Below are positions 9,518 to 17,134 of a stretch of DNA of 64,000 bases, in pieces. The stretch spans positions 62,001-126,000 of the forward strand of contig NZ_CP009574.1 in the NCBI RefSeq assembly GCF_000764555.1, written 5' to 3'. The notes under the pieces are model-generated. The model worked only from the letters and a program-made list of their open reading frames with translations, searched no databases and had not been told where the DNA came from. The number at the start of each line of letters is the position of its first letter. Within the stretch, counting starts at the first letter, position 1. This DNA comes from Candidatus Francisella endociliophora (GTDB taxonomy: Bacteria > Pseudomonadota > Gammaproteobacteria > Francisellales > Francisellaceae). Both the position numbers and the translations under genes were made by a program.

Positions 9518-10153
9518 ATGAATTTTTTAGTATTAGATACTTCAAGTAAATATTGCTCAGTTGCCTTATCAATAAATGGACAAGTTTATAACGATACAAG
9601 AGAAATTCCTCGCCAGCATAATAAATACCTTTTAGGAATGATAAAAGGTGTATTTGATAAAGCTGGTATTGATAAAAAATCTTTGGACTTTATAGCTTAT
9701 GGAGTGGGACCTGGTAGCTTTGTTGGTGTAAGACTTGCTGCAGCTGTTTGTCAAGGTTTTGCTGTTGGATTAGATATTCCTATAGTAGGTTTCTCAAGTA
9801 TGTTTGCTATAGCAAAAAGTTTTGCTAGTGAATCAGAAAAAGTAGCGGTTATTCTTGATGCTAAGATGGGAGACTTTTATTTAGGCTTGTATGATATATC
9901 AAAAGATGAAATTACCTCTGAAAATGTTTATAAATTAGATGAATATTCTCCAAAATTATATGCTGATTATAAGCTAATTGGTGAGTCTATTGCAGAGTTA
10001 GATATTCAAAAGGAAGACTTTAAACTAGATGTTGGTAATGTGGTTGAATATGTTGCTAAACAGTATGAAATACAAAAAAGTCAGAATAAGCTAACCCAAG
10101 AGACCTTTCCAATATATCTGCGAGGAACCAGTCATTGGAAAACTAAGGAGTAA
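9518..10153 (+). CDS. tsaB: tRNA threonylcarbamoyladenosine biosynthesis protein TsaB
   Basis: TsaB (YeaZ) is the non-catalytic partner of TsaD in making t6A37 on tRNAs that read ANN codons. It has an actin-like fold, shown here by LVLDTSSKYCSVAL at the N-terminus and YGVGPGSFVGVRLAAA near residue 65. The ATG at 9518 gives 211 residues; an upstream TTG at 9506 in the same frame would overlap nagA and is less likely. It is followed after 5 bases by a YafJ-type amidotransferase, with an AAGGAG ribosome site at the end of tsaB. Confidence 0.92.
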   Translation: MNFLVLDTSSKYCSVALSINGQVYNDTREIPRQHNKYLLGMIKGVFDKAGIDKKSLDFIAYGVGPGSFVGVRLAAAVCQGFAVGLDIPIVGFSSMFAIAKSFASESEKVAVILDAKMGDFYLGLYDISKDEITSENVYKLDEYSPKLYADYKLIGESIAELDIQKEDFKLDVGNVVEYVAKQYEIQKSQNKLTQETFPIYLRGTSHWKTKE

Positions 10154-10158
10154 CTCTA

Positions 10159-10965
10159 ATGTGTAGGTGGATAATGTATCATGGCGAAAAGATCAAAATG
10201 AGTGACCTTCTCGTAGATCCAGAGAATTCTTTAATACATCAAAGTATACATTCATCACAAGGAGTAGTACCTGTTAATGGCGATGGCTTTGGAATTGGAT
10301 GGTATACAAATCTACATAAAGAGCCAGGTATTTACAAAGATCCACTACCAGCATGGCGCAATCAAAATCTTATATCTATAGCAAAACATATTAAAAGTAG
10401 GAATTTTATGGCGCATGTTCGTGCTGGTACGATTGCTCCAACATCACATTTAAACTGTCATCCATTTGTTTTTAAAAACCAAATGTTTATGCATAATGGC
10501 TCAATTGGTAATTTTGATAATATTAGACAAGAAATAGAGCAATTAATAAAACCAGAGTATTTTAAAATACGATATGGCTCTACAGATTCAGAAGCCTTAT
10601 TTTTGCTAGCGTTATCAAATGATTTAGAGAATGATCCTAAATCAGCTATAGTTAAATCAATAGAGCAAATCCAAAAGATTCAACGCAAAAATGGTTTAGA
10701 AGAAAAAGTTAAAGCTAGTATGGCATATTCAAGTGGAGAAACATCTTATTCGTTAAAAATTTCTACCATTGCTAATCAGCCATCGTTATACTATATGAAT
10801 TATGAAGATATTTTAGTAACACTTAATCTACCTTTAAAAGAGCGTTATAGAAATAGTTTTGTTGTATTATCAGAGCCTTTAGTAAACTCTGATTTATACA
10901 GGTATGTAGACAATTATTCGTGTATTGAAATTACACAAAATAAGTTTAATGTGCAAAAGTTATAA
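10159..10965 (+). CDS. yafJ: Class II glutamine amidotransferase, YafJ type
   Basis: An Ntn-hydrolase amidotransferase of 268 residues. Cys2 becomes the N-terminal nucleophile after removal of Met. The conserved segments are MAHVRAGT, HLNCHPFVF and FMHNGSIGNFDNIR, which bind glutamine and form the oxyanion hole, and GSTDSEALFLLAL. It has no synthetase domain, so the acceptor of the ammonia or acyl group is unknown, as for E. coli YafJ and its EgtC-like relatives. It sits in a tight row between tsaB and an aminotransferase. Confidence 0.87.
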   Translation: MCRWIMYHGEKIKMSDLLVDPENSLIHQSIHSSQGVVPVNGDGFGIGWYTNLHKEPGIYKDPLPAWRNQNLISIAKHIKSRNFMAHVRAGTIAPTSHLNCHPFVFKNQMFMHNGSIGNFDNIRQEIEQLIKPEYFKIRYGSTDSEALFLLALSNDLENDPKSAIVKSIEQIQKIQRKNGLEEKVKASMAYSSGETSYSLKISTIANQPSLYYMNYEDILVTLNLPLKERYRNSFVVLSEPLVNSDLYRYVDNYSCIEITQNKFNVQKL

Positions 10966-10974
10966 GGAACAAAA

Positions 10975-12162
10975 ATGGCATCGCTAAATACAAAGATTCA
11001 AAATGTTTCAACTTCACCAACTAATGCTATGGCAGCATTAGCAAAACAGATTAAAGATGAAGGCAATGATGTAGTCTCACTTGCTATCGGAGAGCCTGGA
11101 TTTAGTACTCCAGATGTAGTTAAGCAGGCAGGTATTGAGGCTATAAATACTAATATTACAAAGTATACAAATGTTGATGGTTTGAAAGAGCTTCGTGAAG
11201 CTATAGTTGCTCGCTACAAAAAGATGTATGGTGTTAACTTTACTGCAGATCAAGTTTGTGTAACATCAGGTGCTAAGCATAGCTTACATAATATTTTTAA
11301 CTGTATTTTAGAAGAGGGCGATGAGGCAATTTTCTTTGCACCATATTGGGTCTCTTATCCTGATATGATTGCTCTAACAGGAGCTAAGCCTGTAGCAGTA
11401 GAAACTAAGTTTGAAAATAATTTTGAAATAGATGTCACAGAACTAGAAAAGCATATTACGGATAAAACAAAAGCTGTAATTATTAATTCACCAAATAATC
11501 CTACAGGTTTGATTTATTCAAAAAAATGTATTGAGGACTTAGCAAACCTTCTAAGAAAGTATCCAAATATTTGGATAATTGGTGATGATATTTATGATCA
11601 ACTTTTCTTTAAAGAGAGAATGACTTTGATAACAGAAGTTGCTCCTGATTTAGCAGACAGATATGTAATAGCAAGTGGAGTATCAAAAAACTTTGCAATG
11701 ACTGGTTGGAGAGTTGGTTTTACAATTGCTCCTAAGCTTCTAAATGATGCAATGAAAAAGTTCCAATCTCAATCTGCCACTTGTGCTTGTTCTGTTTCTC
11801 AATATGCAGCTATTACAGCAATGAATATGCCAGCAGAAGATTTACTATATTTTGCACAGTCTTATCAAGAAAAAGCACAGTTCGTTACTAAATGTTTAAA
11901 GGAAATTCCTTATATTGATGTTAAAAGTGCTGATGGTACTTTTTATCTTTTCCCTGATTTGAGAGAACTAATCAAACATACTAACTTTAAAGATGATGCA
12001 GAGCTTTGTAGCGCTTTATTAAAAGAAGAGTATGTTGCTATGATGCCAGGTGTTGCATTTGGATTATCAGGTTTTGCTAGAATTAGTTGTGCTAATGAGA
12101 TGTCTGAGCTTGAAAAAGCAATGGATAGATTAGCTAAATTCATTAATCGACACATCAAATAA
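10975..12162 (+). CDS. aspC: Class I aspartate aminotransferase
   Basis: A PLP-dependent fold-type I aminotransferase of 395 residues. Conserved features are SLAIGEPGFSTP near the N-terminus, YTNVDGLKELREAI, the cofactor-contacting INSPNNPTGLIY, and SGVSKNFAMTGWRVGF with the Schiff-base lysine near residue 239. The C-terminal arginine that binds the substrate carboxylate is in GFARISCA. It belongs to the Thermus/Bacillus-like subgroup of aspartate aminotransferases rather than the E. coli AspC subgroup; some members also act on aromatic amino acids or prephenate, so the exact substrate is inferred. Confidence 0.85.
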   Translation: MASLNTKIQNVSTSPTNAMAALAKQIKDEGNDVVSLAIGEPGFSTPDVVKQAGIEAINTNITKYTNVDGLKELREAIVARYKKMYGVNFTADQVCVTSGAKHSLHNIFNCILEEGDEAIFFAPYWVSYPDMIALTGAKPVAVETKFENNFEIDVTELEKHITDKTKAVIINSPNNPTGLIYSKKCIEDLANLLRKYPNIWIIGDDIYDQLFFKERMTLITEVAPDLADRYVIASGVSKNFAMTGWRVGFTIAPKLLNDAMKKFQSQSATCACSVSQYAAITAMNMPAEDLLYFAQSYQEKAQFVTKCLKEIPYIDVKSADGTFYLFPDLRELIKHTNFKDDAELCSALLKEEYVAMMPGVAFGLSGFARISCANEMSELEKAMDRLAKFINRHIK

Positions 12163-12205
12163 TTACTGCTACAATCAATTATTATTTCTTTTTATAAAAA
12201 TTCTT

Positions 12206-13099
12206 ATGAAAAAATGTGGTTATATTTCAATTATAGGTAGACCAAATGTTGGTAAATCTACTTTATTAAATAATATTCTAAAATATAAAGTTAGTATTAC
12301 TTCACGAAAACCTCAAACAACTAGACATCAAATTACGGGTGTTAAGACTCTTGGAGATACTCAGTTTATATATGTAGATACTCCAGGTATTCATATCAAA
12401 GAGCCTAAAGCTATCAATAAGTTTATGAATAAAGCTGCTACAACTATGGTTAAAGATGTTGATGTGATCTTATTTGTAGTAGAAATGGGTAAATGGACTG
12501 AGCTTGAAGATAATATCGTTGAGAAATTAAAACATTCCCAAGTTCCTATATTTCTTGTAGTCAACAAGGTTGATAAGAAAAAATCCATGGAAGCCTCTAT
12601 GTTTATAGAGTCTATAAAAGAAAAGTTATCATTTTATGATGTGATTTATGTCTCTGCTAAGCAGGGTCATAATGTTAATGAGCTTGAATCAAGAATTGAG
12701 AAGCTTCTACCAGAGTCTGAATACTTTTTCTACGAAGATGATCAAGTTACAGATAGAAGTATTAAATTTTTAGTTTCTGAGATTATCCGTGAAAAAATTA
12801 TGCGAACTATAGGTAATGAGGTTCCCTATCAAATAGCTGTTGAGATTGACAGTTTTAAGGTTGACGAAGAGAAAAAGATTGTTGATATTTATGCAAGTAT
12901 TCTTGTTGAGCGAGATAGCCAAAAAGGTATTGTGATTGGTGCTAAAGGAGTTAAGCTTAAAAAGATTGGTACAGACTCGCGTATAGATATTGAAAGATTG
13001 GTTGATATGAAAGTTAATCTTAAGACTCATGTTAAAGTTAAAAGTGGTTGGTCTGATGATGATAGGGCACTTAAGTCCCTAGGATATGATTTAATGTAG
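12206..13099 (+). CDS. era: GTPase Era
   Basis: Era is an essential GTPase that binds the 3' end of 16S rRNA and checks 30S assembly. The 297-residue protein has G1 GRPNVGKST (11-19), the effector region with TTRHQITG, G3 DTPGIH, G4 NKVD and G5 SAKQG, followed by a C-terminal KH RNA-binding domain with VIGAKG. Unlike the common rnc-era-recO order, it stands here after an aminotransferase gene and before a YgfX-like membrane protein. Confidence 0.95.
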   Translation: MKKCGYISIIGRPNVGKSTLLNNILKYKVSITSRKPQTTRHQITGVKTLGDTQFIYVDTPGIHIKEPKAINKFMNKAATTMVKDVDVILFVVEMGKWTELEDNIVEKLKHSQVPIFLVVNKVDKKKSMEASMFIESIKEKLSFYDVIYVSAKQGHNVNELESRIEKLLPESEYFFYEDDQVTDRSIKFLVSEIIREKIMRTIGNEVPYQIAVEIDSFKVDEEKKIVDIYASILVERDSQKGIVIGAKGVKLKKIGTDSRIDIERLVDMKVNLKTHVKVKSGWSDDDRALKSLGYDLM

Positions 13100-13109
13100 C
13101 TTTTTTTCA

Positions 13110-13523
13110 ATGCAATTAGAAATCAAAAAATCCCGAAAATACCGAACTTTAGTCTATTTTTGTTTGGTTTTTATTACTAGCTGTATTATTGGTGCATATT
13201 TTCACAATAATATGCTTCTTTATTTAGGTTTTTTCTTAATATTTCTCTCAATATTTTTTGAATTAAGAAGTAACAAATTATCCATTGACGCAATTATTCT
13301 ACCTGGCGATCCTGATGAAAATTCATTGAAGTTTATTATTGATGATAAAGAAAGTGATTTCTGGCTGATTAAAAAGCATATTATTATTAATGGATGGATT
13401 TATTTATATGCTATACAGCAAGGCTCGAATAAAAAAATAAAAATATGGTTACATAAATCTAATTTTATGAATATTAACCATATTCGAGATTTGGCAAAAC
13501 AGCTTATGTTTGGTGAGAAGTAA
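13110..13523 (+). CDS. Small membrane protein, YgfX (CptA)-like
   Basis: A 137-residue protein with two adjacent membrane segments (about residues 15-30 and 34-50) followed by a soluble tail. The layout and tail pattern (acidic start, SDFWLIKKHIIINGWIYLY, then a Lys-rich strand, IWLHKSNF and a final helix) resemble YgfX/CptA, the membrane partner encoded beside SdhE in enterobacteria. The match is from memory of the family's pattern and is not certain. Here an SdhE homologue lies about 14 kb away rather than next door. It begins 10 bases after era and ends right at the start of the broken MFS gene. Confidence 0.5.
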   Translation: MQLEIKKSRKYRTLVYFCLVFITSCIIGAYFHNNMLLYLGFFLIFLSIFFELRSNKLSIDAIILPGDPDENSLKFIIDDKESDFWLIKKHIIINGWIYLYAIQQGSNKKIKIWLHKSNFMNINHIRDLAKQLMFGEK

Positions 13524-14760
13524 ATGAATAAAGAGAAATTGAAACTTTCTATAGCATTAGGTTTGGGCAATATATTTGAATATTATGATTTCATTATATA
13601 TGCTCTTATGTCTCCATATATTAGTAAAAATTTTTTCCCAACTGATATTGGATGGCTTACTAATTTAAATACATTTCTAGTTTTTGCTATAGGGTATTTG
13701 GTTAGACCTCTTGGGGGGTGTCTTATTTGGCTTTTTAGGAGATTTAGTAAGTAAATATAAGATATTAATACTTTCTATGCTAATGATGGGAAGCTCTTCA
13801 GTGCTTATTGCTTTTTTACCTGGATATAATTATTGGGGTTATTATTCAATTATTTTACTTGTTGTGTTTCGTATTATGCAAGGGATTGGGATGGGAGCAG
13901 AGCTTCCTAACTCTCTTTCGTTACTAAATGAGAAATTAAGGGGTTATAAAGCAAGTAAATATTTTAGTATTATAGGTATTTCATTTCCTATTGGAACTAT
14001 TGTTGCATCATTAAGTATTAACTTTATAAGTATTATATTTACTGAAACTCAAATTAATGATTGGGCATGGAGATTAATATTTTTGTTTGGTGGATGTGTT
14101 GCATTTATAATCTTCTATGCTAGAAAAATAATCTTGAATAATATCGAACAAGAGGATCGCAGAACTGTAGCACGAGAGTTGTTTGGAACACTTAGAAAAC
14201 AAGTACTACAAATAATATTAATGGTCGGAATAATATTTGTTCCTGGAAGCTTAATAATTCAAGCTTTTTTTTATATATCATACTTTATAAGTGAGAAAGC
14301 AATATCAAGCGAATTTGTATATTTTAGTTTTTCATTATCTTTGATAGTGATGATCTTTTCTATTATCTTTTTTGGGTATATTGCTGAATATATAGGTAAG
14401 GTAAAAACTTTAGCAATTTCTTTTATAGCAGTGTCAATTATTGCAATACCTCTTTTTGAAATGGCAATTAATCCTTCAGAAATTAAAATACTAATGTTCT
14501 TTATTATTCAAAAGATATTTGTAGGTTGTATGATTGCTTGTTATTTACCTTTGGTTGTAGAGGTGTTCCCAACTTCTATTAGTACTACAGCTTCTGCAAT
14601 TAGTTATAATTTTGCGGCGATATTGGCTAGTCTAACACCAAGTTTGCTGCTTGTATTGATTCATGAGCTAGGTTATTCAAGTGTAGGATATTTCTATATG
14701 ACCATAACAATTATCGGTGTGTTTTTCCTATTTTTTTTGTCTAAAATGGTCAGTAAATAA
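13524..14760 (+). pseudogene. MFS transporter broken by a frameshift in a run of six G
   Basis: Read in two frames, this is one major-facilitator protein of about 410 residues. The first frame (13524-13754) begins with LGLGNIFEYYDFIIYAL, the first transmembrane helix of the metabolite:H+ symporter (ProP-like) group, and reaches RPLGG. At the G6 run (13713-13718) one extra G shifts the reading into a stop at 13754. In the other frame the protein goes on as GGVLFGFLGDLVSKYKILILS, the loop 2-3 motif, through helix 12 to 14760. A single G deletion restores the gene. Causes could be real inactivation, slippage-driven phase variation or a sequencing error. Francisella has a family of MFS nutrient transporters needed inside host cells, to which this may belong. 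Confidence 0.8.
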
Positions 14761-14762
14761 TG

Positions 14763-16223
14763 TCATAGATCTGTAAAATAGAAATTATTAGACTCAGAAA
14801 GATTACCATATCTATCCATAAGTTTTACTTCAACTTGTTCAGTAGTATTTTTTATAGTTAAAGTTATTTCTTTCTTATTATATGCAGGGTAGTAATTTAT
14901 TGACCAGCCTTTATTTTTGTCTTTTGTAAATACAGCTATAGTTTGAGTTAAATCAGGGAAAGAGATTGTAAGCTCTTTTGATTTTTTGTCATAATTTAAT
15001 TCTGGTCTTTGAGGTGAGCTTGTAATATTTGAGTAATTAGGAGTAATAGCTAGTTGCTGATATACTTTACTTTCTAATATATCTGTCATATTAGCAGTGT
15101 TGTTAAGTAAATCAATCATACTAAAGTGTATATGTCCTGCTTTCTCTGTAGGTAATTTATCTCTAGTCATTTTAATTTGATTTACAATTTCATCAGTTCC
15201 GACACTTCCTTTAGTAACTTCTCTTGATGTGTACAGTCCAGGCCAAATATTATGGTTCTTATAGTTTTGCTTCATCCACCAGTCTAATAATGTTTTAAAG
15301 CTTTGAGGAGTTTGTTCTATTGGCCAATAAAGTTGAGGAGCTAAATAATCTACCCAGCCAGCATTAATCCATTTTTTACTATCCGCGGCAAGATCTTTAA
15401 AAGAATCAACATCTGCTTCAATACCCTTAGGGTGTCCAGGACGCCAAATACCAAATGGGCTAATACCAAATTTCACATAAGGTTTAGCTTGTTTAATTTC
15501 CCTTGCTAAATCTTTTATAAGGATATTTACAGCTTCTCTACGCCAAGCGTCTAATTCTAAGGTACCACCATTAGAAATATATTCTTGATAGAACTCTTGA
15601 TCAGGAAAGCCTGCATCTGGGCAATCACTAGGGTATGGATAAAAATAATCATCCATATGAACACCGTCGATATCATAATTTTTAACTACGTCTATAATTA
15701 CTTTTAGAGTATGTTTACGAACTACATCAACAGTTGGGACAAACCAGTAAAAATTATCTGTTTTTAACTTAACGATAGCATTATTTGGAATATCTGGTAA
15801 ATTTTTAGAGTTTATATTTGCTCTATATGGATTAAACCAAGCATGTAGTTCAATACCTCTCTTGTGAGCTTCATTTATCCAAAATTTTAACGGATCATAT
15901 CCTGGGTTTTTATCTTGTTCTCCAGTTATAAATTCTGACCAAGGTTCAAAGTTTGATTTATAAAAAGCATCAGCTTGGGGTCTTACTTGAAGTATTACAG
16001 CATTTAAATGAGCTTGCTGAAGAGTATTTAGTATGTTTAATATTTCTTGTTTTTGTTGATCAACTGATAAACCAGGTTCAGATGGCCAGTCTATATTGTG
16101 AACAGTAGCAACCCAAGCACCTCTAAATTCTCTATTTATTTTGGGTGAGTAAATGTTTGTAGAAGCATAAAGAAAGCTTATATTGCATATCAAAAATATT
16201 GAAATTAAGATTTTTTTTATCAT
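14763..16223 (-). CDS. Secreted GHL10-type glycosidase (YngK/DUF187 family)
   Basis: A 486-residue protein with a cleavable signal peptide (about residues 1-20, ending near SFLYA). The main domain matches the glycosyl-hydrolase-like GHL10 family: EFRGAWVATVHNIDWPS at the start, LNAVILQVRPQADAFY, LHAWFNPYRAN, and NYDIDGVHMDDYFYPYP with the acidic pair proposed as catalytic. A small C-terminal beta domain follows from about residue 400. Family members are thought to cut a cell-wall or exopolysaccharide glycan, but the substrate here is not known. It is divergent from the AcfC-like gene with a 71-base gap. Confidence 0.82.
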   Translation of the reverse strand: MIKKILISIFLICNISFLYASTNIYSPKINREFRGAWVATVHNIDWPSEPGLSVDQQKQEILNILNTLQQAHLNAVILQVRPQADAFYKSNFEPWSEFITGEQDKNPGYDPLKFWINEAHKRGIELHAWFNPYRANINSKNLPDIPNNAIVKLKTDNFYWFVPTVDVVRKHTLKVIIDVVKNYDIDGVHMDDYFYPYPSDCPDAGFPDQEFYQEYISNGGTLELDAWRREAVNILIKDLAREIKQAKPYVKFGISPFGIWRPGHPKGIEADVDSFKDLAADSKKWINAGWVDYLAPQLYWPIEQTPQSFKTLLDWWMKQNYKNHNIWPGLYTSREVTKGSVGTDEIVNQIKMTRDKLPTEKAGHIHFSMIDLLNNTANMTDILESKVYQQLAITPNYSNITSSPQRPELNYDKKSKELTISFPDLTQTIAVFTKDKNKGWSINYYPAYNKKEITLTIKNTTEQVEVKLMDRYGNLSESNNFYFTDL

Positions 16224-16294
16224 GATAGAATCGATAAATATTAAAGTTTATGAAAATGATATTTTATTTTTATAGAAAAATAAATGGAGAATTT

Positions 16295-17056
16295 ATGTTT
16301 GTTAGATCAGTAGTGGCATTATTAACTATATTCGTATCAGTTAGCGTCTATGCAGATGTTAATTTATATGGTCCAGGAGGACCTCATACAGCATTAATTG
16401 ATGCTGCGAAAAAATTTGAAGAAAAAACGAATATAAAAGTTAATGTGAATTTTGGTCCTGAATCTACTTGGACAGATAAAGCGAAAAAAGATGCAGATAT
16501 TTTATTTGGACCATCACAACAATCTGCAACTGGTATTATTCATAATTTTAGTGACAAGTTTGATATTAAAGATCTACAACCTATGTATTATCATGATGCG
16601 ATAATTTTAGTTAAAAAAGGAAATCCTAAAAATATTCATGGTATAGATGATTTGGCAAAACCAAATACTAATATAGTAGTGATAGATGGTGCGGGTTATA
16701 GTAATACCTCAGGTACTGGTGTTTGGGAAGATATAGTTGGTAGAAAACATGATATTAACTTTATGAAAGCATTTAGGAAGAATATTATAGAGTTTGCTCC
16801 AAATAGTGGTAGTGCGTTCAAAGCATTCAAGCAGGATAATGCTGATGCTTGGATAACTTGGAGAGATTGGGCAATATCTAATCCTGATGAAGGAGAGGTT
16901 GTAAATGTTTCACCGAAATATAATATTTCTAGAGATTTTAACATTGTAGTTAATAAAGAGAACAAAAATCCAGAAGTAGATAAGTTTGTTGAGTTTTTAC
17001 AAAGTAATGAAGCTTTGAAGTCTTTTTATAGTTATGGTTGGTATACTTCTAGATAA
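16295..17056 (+). CDS. acfC: AcfC-like periplasmic substrate-binding protein
   Basis: A 253-residue secreted solute-binding protein. I chose ATG at 16295, preceded by GGAGAA, which gives a clean signal peptide MFVRSVVALLTIFVSVSVYA; a frame extension to 16250 would spoil it. The mature part begins DVNLYGPGGPHTALIDAA and includes a WTDKAKKDADILFGPSQ stretch and a GTGVWEDI segment, matching AcfC, the accessory colonization factor of Vibrio cholerae, a type II ABC-binding fold related to molybdate/sulfate binders. No ABC permease or ATPase lies beside it, so its partner and ligand are unknown. Confidence 0.78.
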   Translation: MFVRSVVALLTIFVSVSVYADVNLYGPGGPHTALIDAAKKFEEKTNIKVNVNFGPESTWTDKAKKDADILFGPSQQSATGIIHNFSDKFDIKDLQPMYYHDAIILVKKGNPKNIHGIDDLAKPNTNIVVIDGAGYSNTSGTGVWEDIVGRKHDINFMKAFRKNIIEFAPNSGSAFKAFKQDNADAWITWRDWAISNPDEGEVVNVSPKYNISRDFNIVVNKENKNPEVDKFVEFLQSNEALKSFYSYGWYTSR

Positions 17057-17134
17057 AAACATAAACTTTTCAATTAAGCTTCTTCATTTTCTTAGGTATA
17101 CTTTCAACAAGTACTGTTCACAGCATTTTATATA

